A stretch of DNA of 26,017 nucleotides, from the NCBI GenBank assembly GCA_035511515.1, contig DATKFG010000033.1, forward strand, positions 1 to 26,017. The letters run 5' to 3'. Shown here piece by piece: positions 6,253 through 14,382 of the stretch. The notes under the pieces were generated by a model that was not told where the DNA came from, made no database searches, and worked only from the letters and a program-made list of their open reading frames with translations. A program made the position numbers and the translations under genes. The stretch is from VBCK01 sp035511515. Lineage in GTDB: Bacteria > Pseudomonadota > Gammaproteobacteria > Burkholderiales > Burkholderiaceae_F. The number at the start of each line of letters is the position of its first letter. Position 1 is the stretch's first letter.

Positions 6253-6963
6253 CTATTTTACCGGAGTACCGGGCGGTTGCCCCGGGCGCGCGCGGCCAAT
6301 GCCCAGCCGCTCGAACACGTCGGCCGCGCGGGCCGCTTGCGAGGCATAACGCCGTCGCGCCGCCGTGACGACCGCTGCCAGCTCGGCCAGCGCCCGCTCG
6401 AAGTGTTCATTGATGATCACGAAGTCGAATTCGGACACGTGCTCGATCTCGCTGCGCGCTGCGGCCAGCCGCCGCGCGATCACGGCGGGCGGATCCTGAC
6501 CCCGCTGCTCGAGGCGGGCCCGCAGCGCCTCCAGCGACGGCGGCAGGATGAACACGCCCACGGCCTGCGCGAACAGCTGCTTGATCTGCCGGGCGCCCTG
6601 CCAGTCGATCTCCAGCAGCACATCGGCCCCCTGGCTGAGCTCCTGCTCGATCCAGCGCCGCGAGGTGCCGTACCAGTTGCCGTGCACCTCGGCCGTTTCC
6701 AGGAACTCGCCGCGCGAGCGGCGCTGGGCAAACTCCTCGGCACTGACGAAGTGGTACTCGCGCCCGTCCACCTCGCCGGGGCGCGGGGCCCGCGTCGTGA
6801 ATGACACCGACAGCCGGATCGACGGGTCCTGCTCCAGCAAGGCGTTCACCAGGCTGGATTTGCCGGCCCCGGAAGGGGCGGCCACCAGGAACACCTGACC
6901 CGGGCCCGCAGGTCCGGGCAAGTTGGAGCCGGATCGGGTCGCCGCGTGCGTCGGTTGGCTCAT
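6253..6963 (-). CDS. gmk: Guanylate kinase
   Basis: Guanylate kinase phosphorylates GMP or dGMP to the diphosphate using ATP, in the cytoplasm. The 236-residue protein has the P-loop APSGAGKSS near residues 29-37, the GMP-binding segment SFTTRAPRPGEVDGREYHFV and FLETAEVHGNWYGT, and the LLEIDWQGARQIKQ stretch of the core. The N-terminus carries about 20 residues (MSQPTHAATRSGSNLPGPAG) before the first strand, longer than in E. coli; a later start cannot be excluded. The C-terminus also has a Pro/Gly-rich tail. The start codon overlaps the yicC stop as ATGA, so the two are translationally coupled. The gene supplies the GDP/GTP pool from which the neighbouring SpoT makes alarmone. Confidence 0.98.
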   Translation of the reverse strand: MSQPTHAATRSGSNLPGPAGPGQVFLVAAPSGAGKSSLVNALLEQDPSIRLSVSFTTRAPRPGEVDGREYHFVSAEEFAQRRSRGEFLETAEVHGNWYGTSRRWIEQELSQGADVLLEIDWQGARQIKQLFAQAVGVFILPPSLEALRARLEQRGQDPPAVIARRLAAARSEIEHVSEFDFVIINEHFERALAELAAVVTAARRRYASQAARAADVFERLGIGRARPGQPPGTPVK

Positions 6964-7862
6964 TCCAGGTTCTGGATCTGCTCGCGCATCTGCTCGATCA
7001 GCAGCTTCAGTTCGACCGCGGCGTTGGTCATCTCGATCGCGGACGCCTTGGACCCGAGGGTGTTGGCCTCGCGATTGAGTTCCTGCATCAGGAAATCCAG
7101 GCGCCGACCGACCGCTCCGCCGGCGCCGAGTACGCGGCGCACCTCGGCCACGTGGGTGGCCAGCCGCTGCAACTCCTCGTCGACATCGGCGCGCATCCCG
7201 TACAGCGTCACTTCCTGGCGGATCCGGTCGTTCAGCTCCTCCTTGGACAGGTGATTGGAGCCCGACAGGGCCGGAACCAGCGCCTGGGTCAGGCGCTCCT
7301 GCAGCTTGCGCGTCAGCATCGCCAGGATCGCCGGCACCTGGGCGCGCAGATCGGCCAGTATCCGGTCGATGCCGTCGCAGCGCTCCAGCAGCGCGGCCGC
7401 CAGCGCCGCCCCCTCCCGCAGCCGGGCCTGGCCCAGCAGCTGCACCGCCTGCTCGAGCGCCCGCGCGAAGGGCTCGCGCAGCTGCTCGGGTGCCTCATCG
7501 GTCGATTCGATCACGCCCGGCCAGCGCAGGATGTCGGCCAGGCCCAGCGCAGAGGCGCCGGGAATGGCCGCGTGCGCCTCGTCAGCGATCGCTGCCAGCC
7601 GGGTCAGCGCCGGCCGGCTCAGCCGAGCCTCCAGCGCGGTGGGCTCCCGCGTCACGGTAACCCGCAGCTCGACCTTGCCGCGGCTCAAGCGGGCGCCAAG
7701 CTGCTCGCGCGCGCTCGCTTCCAGCGCGCGCAGCTCGTCCGGCAGCCGCATTCCGAGCTCCAGGAACCGTGCGTTAACCGATTTGAGCTCGACGCTCAAA
7801 GTGCCCAGGGGCGTCGCGGCGGTAGCGGCCGCGAAGCCGGTCATGCTGGCGATCGCGGCCAT
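6960..7862 (-). CDS. yicC: YicC-family endoribonuclease
   Basis: This 300-residue protein has the family landmarks IASMTGFAAA at the N-terminus, ELKSVNARFLELGMRLPDEL near residues 26-45, and the C-terminal DUF1732 region RLDFLMQELNREANTLGSKA plus VELKLLIEQMREQIQNLE. E. coli YicC is reported as an endoribonuclease acting on RNA, so a role in RNA turnover is expected by homology. The start at 7862 (MAAIASMTGF) is chosen by length; the ATG at 7844 (MTGF) is possible, and neither has a clear Shine-Dalgarno. It is the promoter-proximal gene of the yicC-gmk-rpoZ-spoT operon and is divergent from the kinase gene. Confidence 0.97.
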   Translation of the reverse strand: MAAIASMTGFAAATAATPLGTLSVELKSVNARFLELGMRLPDELRALEASAREQLGARLSRGKVELRVTVTREPTALEARLSRPALTRLAAIADEAHAAIPGASALGLADILRWPGVIESTDEAPEQLREPFARALEQAVQLLGQARLREGAALAAALLERCDGIDRILADLRAQVPAILAMLTRKLQERLTQALVPALSGSNHLSKEELNDRIRQEVTLYGMRADVDEELQRLATHVAEVRRVLGAGGAVGRRLDFLMQELNREANTLGSKASAIEMTNAAVELKLLIEQMREQIQNLE

Positions 7863-8033
7863 GCGGGGTACTGAACGTGAAAACGCGCTCGGATCGTGCC
7901 CTCTTTCATCGAATGCGACGCCATTTCGGCCGATTAGGATGCCTCAGCGGTCGTTCCAATTGGGCCGATTTAGTTAGAATCGGCGCGCTTCATCTGAGGT
8001 CTTTCCCTCTCGTATCGGCGGACTCGCATCGAA
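7863..8033. promoter_or_regulatory. Divergent promoter region between yicC and the kinase gene
   Basis: This 171-base gap must hold the start signals of both divergent transcription units. On the plus strand TAGAAT (7975-7980) is the best -10, within the inverted motif GCCGAT...ATCGGC, but no good -35 is found 16-18 bases upstream. On the minus strand TTGGAA could be a -35 with only a poor -10 after it. Positions are tentative. Confidence 0.35.
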
Positions 8034-9029
8034 ATGGCGGCGCAGACCAACGCCTCACTGCCCGAGAGCATGCAGCTCGGCAATTACCGAATTGTAAAGA
8101 AGATATCGAGCGGCGGCTTCTCGATCGTCTACCTGGCCCAGGACGAGAACGGCCAGTCGGTCGCCATCAAGGAGTACATGCCGGCGGCGCTGGCTCAGCG
8201 CAAACCCGGTGAATTCTGTCCCTACGTGGCGGCCGAGAACCTGAATACCTACCGGATCGGCCTGAAATGCTTCTTCGAGGAAGGCCGGGCGCTGGCTTCG
8301 ATCTATCACCCGAACATCGTGCGCGTGCTGAATTTTTTTCGCGCCAACGAGACCGTGTACATGGTGATGCACTACGAGTCGGGCCGCTCGCTGCAGGAGC
8401 ACGTGCTTCGCAACCGCAGCAAGGAGCAGAAGGACGTGCTGTCGGAGCGCTTCATCCGGCGCGTGTTCTCGCAGGTGATGAACGGACTGCGCGAGGTCCA
8501 CAGCAACCGGCTGCTGCACCTGGACGTGAAGCCGGCCAACATCTACCTGCGGATGGACGGCACGCCGATCCTGCTCGACTTCGGCGCCGCCCGCCAGACG
8601 CTGCAGCGGGACATCAGCAAGACCTACCCGATGTACACGCCCGGCTTCGCCGCCCCGGAGCTGTACAAGCGCGATGCCGAGCTGGGCCCGTGGACCGATG
8701 TGTACAGCGTCGGGGCCTGCATCTACGCCTGCATGTCGGGGCTTCCGCCGCAGGAGTCGGACCATCGCCTCAAGGACGACAAGATGCCGCAGGTGCTGAG
8801 GGCCTTCCGCGGCCTTTACTCGAACCAGCTGATCTCGATGGTTGAGCGCTGCCTGCGGCTGAATTCACTCGAGAGGCCACAGACCGTGTTCGCCGTTCAG
8901 AAGGAACTGCTGAACAACGTGCCCGACCGGCCCGAGTTCTCGTTCACGGAGCGCACCGGGGCCCGGATCCGGCACTTGCAGGAGCGGGTGACGCGCTTCA
9001 TGAGGGAACACAACATCACCTGGTTCTAG
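8034..9029 (+). CDS. Hanks-type serine/threonine protein kinase
   Basis: This 331-residue cytosolic kinase has no membrane segment or sensor domain. The kinase core is complete: glycine-rich loop SSGGFSIVYL (25-34), catalytic Lys46 (VAIKEYMP), a helix-C glutamate in FFEEGRAL (80-87), catalytic loop HLDVKPANIYL with Asp164 and Asn169, DFG at 182-184, and activation segment ending TPGFAAPELY. The HLD form (Leu instead of Arg before Asp164) makes it a non-RD kinase, so activation-loop phosphorylation may not be required. The last 60 residues are basic and helical (RIRHLQERVTRFMREHNITW). It lies 28 bases before a PP2C gene, so the two form a phosphorylation/dephosphorylation pair. Substrates are not evident. 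Confidence 0.95.
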   Translation: MAAQTNASLPESMQLGNYRIVKKISSGGFSIVYLAQDENGQSVAIKEYMPAALAQRKPGEFCPYVAAENLNTYRIGLKCFFEEGRALASIYHPNIVRVLNFFRANETVYMVMHYESGRSLQEHVLRNRSKEQKDVLSERFIRRVFSQVMNGLREVHSNRLLHLDVKPANIYLRMDGTPILLDFGAARQTLQRDISKTYPMYTPGFAAPELYKRDAELGPWTDVYSVGACIYACMSGLPPQESDHRLKDDKMPQVLRAFRGLYSNQLISMVERCLRLNSLERPQTVFAVQKELLNNVPDRPEFSFTERTGARIRHLQERVTRFMREHNITWF

Positions 9030-9057
9030 TCGGCGAGCGTTCCCGGAGGCTCGGTAG

Positions 9058-9996
9058 GTGCGTTTCTCGATCTATCAGGACAGCAAGAAGGGTGGGCGCA
9101 AGGTCAACCAGGACCGGATGGGCTACCTGTACACGCGCGACTCGCTGTTGATGGTGGTGTGCGACGGCATGGGCGGGCACGCGCGCGGCGAGATCGCCGC
9201 CGAGGTCGGGCTGCAGACGCTGGCCAGCATGTTCCAGCGCCTGGCCAAACCGATGCTGCCCGACCCGGCCGCTTTCCTGGAAGAATCGGTGCTGGCCGCT
9301 CACCGGGAGCTGCACCGGTACCGCGCCGAAAACTCCCTGCCCGAGGCGCCCCGCACGACCGTGGTGGCCTGCGTGATCCAGCAGGGGCTGGTGACCTGGG
9401 CCCACGCAGGCGACTCGCGCCTGTACCTGATCCGCGGCCCGCGCATCGCGGCCCGCACGGTCGACCACTCGCGCGTGCACCACCTGGTGTCGTCCGGATT
9501 GATCAGCGACGAGGACGCCAAGGATCATCCGGAGCGCAACCGGATCTACAACTGCGTGGGTGCCTACGTGGCTCCGACGGTCGAGGTCAGCCATTCGACC
9601 GCGCTGCACAGCGGCGACGTGATCCTGCTGTGCAGCGACGGCCTGTGGGGCGCGTTGAACGATCGACAGATCATCGATGTGTTTTCCGACCGCACCGTGA
9701 TGCGGGCGGTGCCGGACCTGGTCAGCGCGGCGCTGGAGTCGGCCGGGCCCGAAGCGGACAACTGCACCGCGGTGGCGATGGCCTGGGCTGGCGCCGAGGC
9801 GGTCGACATGGTGCCGCCGACCGACGCCCCGGTGTCCACGTTGGTGGTTCCGGACGGGGCGGTGGCCACGACGATCCAGTTCCGCCGCCCGGGCGAGGAA
9901 CTGGGCGCGGAGCTCACCGACGACCAGATCGACGAAGCGGTCAGCGAGATCCAGCGCGCCATTCAACGCGCCTCGAAACTGATCGGCGAGCCATGA
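9058..9996 (+). CDS. PP2C-family serine/threonine protein phosphatase
   Basis: This 312-residue metal-dependent phosphatase starts at GTG, with GGAGG 8 bases upstream. PP2C metal ligands and motifs are in order: RKVNQD (Asp19), VVCDGMGGH (Asp36, Gly37), HAGDSRLYL (117-124), LLCSDGLWG (Asp194) and DNCTAVAMAW (Asp234). Residues beyond about 250 form a non-catalytic tail: a Pro/Val-rich linker, then a predicted amphipathic helix (DDQIDEAVSEIQRAIQRASK). It presumably reverses the upstream kinase. The stop overlaps the rph start as ATGA, tying it to the rph-rdgB genes. Family and activity are clear; target proteins and tail function are unknown. Confidence 0.95.
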   Translation: MRFSIYQDSKKGGRKVNQDRMGYLYTRDSLLMVVCDGMGGHARGEIAAEVGLQTLASMFQRLAKPMLPDPAAFLEESVLAAHRELHRYRAENSLPEAPRTTVVACVIQQGLVTWAHAGDSRLYLIRGPRIAARTVDHSRVHHLVSSGLISDEDAKDHPERNRIYNCVGAYVAPTVEVSHSTALHSGDVILLCSDGLWGALNDRQIIDVFSDRTVMRAVPDLVSAALESAGPEADNCTAVAMAWAGAEAVDMVPPTDAPVSTLVVPDGAVATTIQFRRPGEELGAELTDDQIDEAVSEIQRAIQRASKLIGEP

Positions 9997-10715
9997 CGCG
10001 GCGTTTGGGGCGGGGCGCGGGCGACATGCGCCCTGTGACGCTGTCGCGCCAGTACACGCGGCACCCGGAAGGCTCGGTGCTGGCGCAGTTCGGCGACACG
10101 CGCGTGCTGTGCACGGCCAGCGTGGAGGCACGGGTGCCGCCGTTCCTGAAGGGGCAGGGGCGCGGATGGGTGACCGCCGAGTACGGCATGCTGCCGCGCG
10201 CGACCCACTCGCGCGGTGAGCGCGAGGCCAGCCGCGGCCGGCAGGGCGGCCGCACGCTGGAGATCCAGCGGCTGATCGGGCGGGCGCTGCGCGCGGTGGT
10301 GGACCTGCCGGCGCTGGGAGAGCGCACGATCCAGCTCGACTGCGACGTGATCCAGGCCGACGGCGGCACGCGCACGGCCGCGATCACCGGCAGCTTCGTG
10401 GCGCTGTGCGACGCGGTCGCGTGGATGCGCGCCCGCTCGATGCTGGCGGCCGACCCGGTGCGCGAGGCCGTGGCCGCGGTGTCGGTCGGAATCGTGCGGG
10501 GCGTGCCATTGCTGGACCTGGACTACGAGGAGGACAGCGCCTGCGATACCGACATGAATGTCGTGATGACGGCCTCCGGCGGGCTGGTCGAGATCCAGGG
10601 CACGGCCGAAGGCGCGCCCTTTAGCGAGGCGCAGTTGCAGGCCTTGCTGGCGCTGGCGCGCTCGGGCATCGCGCGCCTGCTCGAAGCACAGAAAGCAGCG
10701 CTGACCGGACCATGA
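9993..10715 (+). CDS. rph: Ribonuclease PH
   Basis: RNase PH removes nucleotides from tRNA precursor 3' ends by phosphorolysis. The 240-residue protein opens MTRRLGRGAGDMRPVTLSRQ, matching the family N-terminus in which RPV precedes the first strand, and this supports the ATG at 9993 that overlaps the PP2C stop. Conserved segments are HPEGSVLAQFGDTRVLCTAS, GWVTAEYGMLPRATHSR, GRQGGRTLEIQRLIGRALRA (the phosphate-binding and ring-contact region), DCDVIQADGGTRTAAITG, and DLDYEEDSACDTDMNVVMT with the catalytic acidic residues. Length is normal. It overlaps rdgB by 4 bases (ATGA). Confidence 0.98.
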   Translation: MTRRLGRGAGDMRPVTLSRQYTRHPEGSVLAQFGDTRVLCTASVEARVPPFLKGQGRGWVTAEYGMLPRATHSRGEREASRGRQGGRTLEIQRLIGRALRAVVDLPALGERTIQLDCDVIQADGGTRTAAITGSFVALCDAVAWMRARSMLAADPVREAVAAVSVGIVRGVPLLDLDYEEDSACDTDMNVVMTASGGLVEIQGTAEGAPFSEAQLQALLALARSGIARLLEAQKAALTGP

Positions 10716-11323
10716 CCGGCGCCCGTTCGCGGCGTCTGGTGCTTGCCTCGGACAACGCCGGCAAGCTGGCCGAGCTGCAGGCACTGCTGCAGCCCCTGAA
10801 GATCGACGTTCTGCCTCAGCGCGCCTTCGGCGTCAGCGGCGCGCCCGAACCGCATCCGACTTTCCTGGAAAATGCGCTGGCCAAGGCGCGCCACGCGGCG
10901 CAGGCGACCGGGCTGCCGGCGCTGGCCGACGACTCCGGCCTGTGCTGCGCGGCGCTGGGCGGCGCCCCCGGCGTGCGTTCGGCCCGTTTCGCCGGCGAGA
11001 ACGCAACCGACGCGCAGAACAACGCGGCCCTGATCGCGCGGCTGGCCGGCGTCGAGGACCGCTCGGCCCACTACGTGTGCCTGCTGGTTGCGGTGTGCGG
11101 GCCGCAGGACCCGGAGCCGATCGTCGCTGAAGGCCGCTGGCATGGACAGATCGTGGAGCAGCCGCGCGGCGTCAATGGCTTCGGCTACGACCCGCACTTC
11201 TGGCTGGACGAACTGGGAGCGACCGCAGCGGAGCTTGCGCCGGAACTGAAAAACGCACTCAGCCACCGCGCGCTGGCGATGCACCATCTGCGTGGCGCAC
11301 TGGCAGCGCGCTGGCTGTGGTAA
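10712..11323 (+). CDS. rdgB: RdgB/HAM1 dITP/XTP pyrophosphatase
   Basis: This 203-residue non-canonical purine NTP pyrophosphatase hydrolyses dITP, ITP and XTP to monophosphates, keeping deaminated purines out of nucleic acid. Signature segments are LVLASDNAGKLAEL (9-22), TFLENALAKARHA (50-62), PALADDSGLCCAALGGAPGV with the catalytic Asp, SARFAGENATDAQNN, and GVNGFGYDPHFW near residues 153-164 with the base-recognition residues. SHRALAM is close to the C-terminus. The start overlaps the rph stop as ATGA. Downstream lies a structured repeat before hemW, so rdgB is probably the last gene of the kinase-phosphatase-rph-rdgB unit. Confidence 0.97.
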   Translation: MTGARSRRLVLASDNAGKLAELQALLQPLKIDVLPQRAFGVSGAPEPHPTFLENALAKARHAAQATGLPALADDSGLCCAALGGAPGVRSARFAGENATDAQNNAALIARLAGVEDRSAHYVCLLVAVCGPQDPEPIVAEGRWHGQIVEQPRGVNGFGYDPHFWLDELGATAAELAPELKNALSHRALAMHHLRGALAARWLW

Positions 11324-11384
11324 GAGAGCCCTCGCCCTGTCCGGTCGCCTGTCCTTCACGCAAACGGTCAGAATAGAGGCGCCC

Positions 11385-11467
11385 GATCGCCCCTCGCCCG
11401 CGCAGCGGGAGAGGGGAGGGCTCGCCCTGCGAAGCCGGGCTATGCCCGGCGAAGCAGGGGGGTGAGG
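11385..11467. repeat. Two-hairpin palindromic repeat, copy 1, before hemW
   Basis: This 83-bp unit differs from the copy at 15153-15235 at only two positions. Hairpin A has stems CCCCTC/GAGGGG and CCCGC/GCGGG around a GCA loop. Hairpin B has outer stem CCCTGC/GCAGGG, a symmetric GAA/GAA internal loop and inner stem GCCGGGC/GCCCGGC around a 3-base loop (TAT here, TAC in copy 2). The unit ends GGGTGAGG, directly before the hemW start. There is no coding content; it looks like a REP/MITE-class element. Confidence 0.85.
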
Positions 11468-11476
11468 GTCACAGCA

Positions 11477-12694
11477 ATGCTACCCATCGACATCCGCCCA
11501 CTCGACAAATCCGCCTACCGCGCGCCGCAGGCGCCGCCGCCGCTGTCGCTGTACGTGCATTTTCCGTGGTGCGCGCGCAAGTGCCCGTACTGCGACTTCA
11601 ATTCGCATGCGCAGGCCGACCGTGCAACCGACGCCGCGCAACTGCGGTCGCGCTACCTGCAGGCCTTGCGCGAGGACCTGGAGGCGTCGTTGCCCGCCGT
11701 GTGGGGACGCACCGTGCACAGCGTGTTCATCGGCGGCGGCACGCCCAGCCTGATGACGGGCGCCGAGGTCGACCGGCTGCTGAGCGACATCCGGATGCTG
11801 CTGCCGCTGGCGGGCGACTGCGAGATAACGCTGGAGGCCAATCCCGGCACGATGGAGGCGCAGCGTTTCGGCGAGTTCCGCCGCGCCGGCGTGAACCGGC
11901 TGTCGCTGGGCATCCAGTCGTTCGATGATCAACAGCTCGCAAAGCTCGGGCGCATCCACGACGGGCGCCAGGCGCTGCGCGCGGCCGAGCTGGCCGGGCA
12001 GCACTTCGAGCGGTTCAACCTGGACCTGATGTGGGCGCTGCCCGGCCAGACGGTTGACCAGGCGGTGGACGATGTGCGCCGCGCGCTCGGCTTTTCTGCG
12101 CCGCACCTGTCGCTGTACCAGCTGACGATCGAACCGAACACCGTGTTCGCCCGCTTTCCTCCGCAGCTGCCGGACGAGGACCTGGCGTTCCGGATCCAGG
12201 AGCGGTTGCAGGAGCTCGCGCACGGCGCCGGCTATCAGCACTACGAGGTGTCGGCGTTCGCGCAGCCCGGGCAGCGCTGCGTGCACAACGTGAACTACTG
12301 GACGTTCGGCGACTACCTGGGAATCGGCGCCGGCGCCCACAGCAAGCTCACGCTGCCGGACGGCATCGTGCGCCAGGAGCGCTTCAGCCGCCCCGAGTCG
12401 TATCTGCAGAAGGCCGGCGAGCGCCGCTTCGTCAGCCGCCAGATCCAGGTACCGGCGAGCGAGCTGCCGTTCGAATTCATGTTGAACGCCTTGCGGCTGA
12501 CCGACGGCGTGCCGGCGGCCTTGTTTGCCGAGCGCACCGGGCTGCCGCCTGCGGCGGTTTCGCGCACACTCGCTGCGGCCGAGGCGCGCGGGTTACTGGT
12601 GGCCGATCCGACACGGATCGCCGCCAGCCCGTTGGGGCTGCGGTTTCTGAACGATCTGCAGGCGCTCTTCCTGCCCGCGCCCGCCGGCCGCTGA
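11477..12694 (+). CDS. hemW: HemW, radical-SAM heme chaperone (HemN-like)
   Basis: This 405-residue radical SAM protein has the cluster motif C32-x3-C36-x2-C39 (FPWCARKCPYCDFNSHAQ), typical of HemW rather than true coproporphyrinogen dehydrogenases, whose N-terminal extension is absent. Other landmarks are IGGGTPSLM, ITLEANPGTME, RLSLGIQSFDDQQLAKLGRI, FNLDLMWALPGQT, LSLYQLTIEPNT and a C-terminal winged-helix-like part. HemW is thought to bind heme and insert it into respiratory enzymes. I use the ATG at 11477, which has GAGGG 8 bases upstream; a GTG at 11462 lies inside the repeat and is unlikely. Position after rph-rdgB is the usual Burkholderiales order. NtrC-type sites begin 3 bases after its stop. 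Confidence 0.96.
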   Translation: MLPIDIRPLDKSAYRAPQAPPPLSLYVHFPWCARKCPYCDFNSHAQADRATDAAQLRSRYLQALREDLEASLPAVWGRTVHSVFIGGGTPSLMTGAEVDRLLSDIRMLLPLAGDCEITLEANPGTMEAQRFGEFRRAGVNRLSLGIQSFDDQQLAKLGRIHDGRQALRAAELAGQHFERFNLDLMWALPGQTVDQAVDDVRRALGFSAPHLSLYQLTIEPNTVFARFPPQLPDEDLAFRIQERLQELAHGAGYQHYEVSAFAQPGQRCVHNVNYWTFGDYLGIGAGAHSKLTLPDGIVRQERFSRPESYLQKAGERRFVSRQIQVPASELPFEFMLNALRLTDGVPAALFAERTGLPPAAVSRTLAAAEARGLLVADPTRIAASPLGLRFLNDLQALFLPAPAGR

Positions 12695-12696
12695 TC

Positions 12697-12733
12697 TGCA
12701 CCTGTCTGGTGCAGCATGCACTATACTGGTGCC
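12697..12733 (+). promoter_or_regulatory. Two tandem NtrC-binding sites (enhancer) upstream of glnA
   Basis: Site 1 is TGCACCTGTCTGGTGCA (12697-12713), with perfect 6-bp arms around five bases. Site 2 is TGCACTATACTGGTGCC (12717-12733). Both match the NtrC consensus TGCACC-N5-GGTGCA, and site 2 is very close to an E. coli glnA site. Their centres are 20 bp apart, about two helical turns on the same face, suited to cooperative NtrC assembly. The regulator itself is encoded downstream at 16351. Confidence 0.85.
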
Positions 12734-12828
12734 AGACTTGTCAGTGGCGGGGCCGGAAAAATCCGTTTGCTACGCTCGCCGGCGCGGGGGCGTGCGGGTG
12801 GTGGCCACGAATCCGGTTCGGGTGCGTG

Positions 12829-12844
12829 GGGCATGCTTCGTGCT
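12829..12844 (+). promoter_or_regulatory. Sigma54 -24/-12 promoter of glnA
   Basis: GGGCATGCTTCGTGCT matches TGGCACG-N4-TTGCW with invariant GG (12830-12831) and GC (12842-12843) exactly 10 bases apart. The -24 element reads GGCATG (5 of 6) and the -12 element GTGC (3 of 4). It lies about 100 bp downstream of the NtrC sites and about 75 bp before the glnA ATG, the expected layout for an NtrC-activated promoter. Confidence 0.65.
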
Positions 12845-12920
12845 TCCCGTAGCCTGCTTGCTGGGCCGGCCACCGAGCCGGCGCTGCGCATTCATTCCAC
12901 TTTGTCGAGGAGAGTGATCG

Positions 12921-14333
12921 ATGACGTCGGCCAAAGACGTAATGAAAATGATCGCGGACAACGAAGTCAAATTCGTTGATCTGCGCTTTACCGACACCCG
13001 GGGCAAGGAGCAGCACGTCTCGGTGCCCACCAAGGCGTTCGGGGACGACAAGTTCACCGATGGGCACGCGTTCGACGGTTCGTCGATTGCCGGGTGGAAA
13101 GGGATCGAGGCATCGGACATGCTGCTGATGCCGGACCCGAGCTCGGCCCGGATGGATCCGTTCCGCGAAGAAAACACGCTGATACTGACGTGCGACGTGA
13201 TCGAGCCAACCACCGGCAAGGGCTATGAGCGCGATCCGCGCTCGCTCGCCAAGCGCGCCGAGGCGTATCTGAAGGCCAGTGGACTGGGCGATACGGCCTA
13301 CTTCGGTCCGGAGCCCGAGTTTTTCATTTTCGATTCGGTCACGTGGAGCATCGACATGTCGGGCTCCTTCGTGAAGATCAAGTCGGAGGAAGCGCCGTGG
13401 TCGTCCGGCATCGACTATGACGCCGGCAACCTGGCGCACCGGCCGCCGGTGAAGGGCGGCTACTTCCCGGTGCCGCCGACCGATTCGCTGCAGGACATCC
13501 GCTCCGAGATCTGCCTGCTGCTGGAGCAGCAGGGCGTCGACGTCGAGGTGCACCACCATGAAGTGGCCGCGCCCGGCCAGAACGAGATCGGCACCAAGTT
13601 CGCGAGCCTGGTCAAGCGCGCCGACTGGATGCAGATCCTGAAGTACACCGTGTGGAACGTGGCCGCCTCGTACGGCAAGACCGCCACCTTCATGCCCAAG
13701 CCGGTGGTGGGCGACAACGGCTCCGGCATGCACGTGCACCAGTCGGTGTGGAAGGAAGGCCAGAATCTGTTCGCCGGCAACGGCTACGGCGGCCTGTCGG
13801 ATTTCGCGCTCTATTACATCGGCGGCATCATCCGCCACGCGCGCGCGCTCAATGCGATCACCAATCCGGGCACCAACTCGTACAAGCGGCTGGTCCCGGG
13901 GTTCGAGGCGCCGATCAACCTGGCCTATTCGGCGCGCAACCGTTCGGCCGCCTGCCGCATCCCGTACGTTTCCAGCCCCAAGGCGCGCCGGGTCGAGGTG
14001 CGCTTTCCCGATCCGACCACCAATCCGTACTTCGCTTTTTCCGCGATGCTGATGGCCGGACTGGACGGCGTCCAGAACAAGATCCACCCGGGCGACCCGG
14101 TCGACAAGAACCTGTACGACCTGGAGCCCGAAGAGGCGGCCAAGGTCCCGACCGTGTGCCACAGCCTGGATCAGGCGCTGGGGATCCTGGACAAGGAGCG
14201 CGAGTTCCTCACGCGCGGGGGCGTGTTCACCAACGACGTGCTCGACGCGTACATCGCGCTGAAGATGGAAGAGGTCACGCGCTTCCGGATGACCACGCAC
14301 CCGGTCGAATTCGACATGTACTACGGGCTGTGA
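12921..14333 (+). CDS. glnA: Glutamine synthetase, type I (adenylylatable)
   Basis: This 470-residue GSI enzyme makes glutamine from glutamate, ammonia and ATP as a dodecamer. Conserved elements are HAFDGSSIAGWKGIEASDM near residue 50, the metal ligands in YFGPEPEFFIFD, EVHHHEVAAPGQNEIG, GDNGSGMHVHQSVW, the ATP/glutamate region NPGTNSYKRLVPGFEAP, and RIPYVSSPKARRVEVRFPDP. Tyr399 in KNLYDLEPEE is the site that GlnE adenylylates, placing it in the regulated GSI-beta class. The start has GAGGAGA upstream at good spacing. Transcription is probably from the sigma54/NtrC promoter at 12829. A clear intrinsic terminator follows at 14383. Confidence 0.99.
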   Translation: MTSAKDVMKMIADNEVKFVDLRFTDTRGKEQHVSVPTKAFGDDKFTDGHAFDGSSIAGWKGIEASDMLLMPDPSSARMDPFREENTLILTCDVIEPTTGKGYERDPRSLAKRAEAYLKASGLGDTAYFGPEPEFFIFDSVTWSIDMSGSFVKIKSEEAPWSSGIDYDAGNLAHRPPVKGGYFPVPPTDSLQDIRSEICLLLEQQGVDVEVHHHEVAAPGQNEIGTKFASLVKRADWMQILKYTVWNVAASYGKTATFMPKPVVGDNGSGMHVHQSVWKEGQNLFAGNGYGGLSDFALYYIGGIIRHARALNAITNPGTNSYKRLVPGFEAPINLAYSARNRSAACRIPYVSSPKARRVEVRFPDPTTNPYFAFSAMLMAGLDGVQNKIHPGDPVDKNLYDLEPEEAAKVPTVCHSLDQALGILDKEREFLTRGGVFTNDVLDAYIALKMEEVTRFRMTTHPVEFDMYYGL

Positions 14334-14382
14334 ACTGGCGCGAGCTGCTGGCCCGGCCGTTAAGGTTGGTGGAAGCGCTGAG

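Noticed and set aside
12727..12742. TGGTGCCAGACTTGTC as a -24/-12 promoter
   Set aside because: Spacing of GG and GT is 10, but the -12 GC is missing and it overlaps NtrC site 2, leaving no enhancer distance. The element at 12829 fits better.
12716..12979. Small open frame in the glnA leader
   Set aside because: It starts within the NtrC sites, runs through the sigma54 promoter into glnA in another frame, and has no Shine-Dalgarno.
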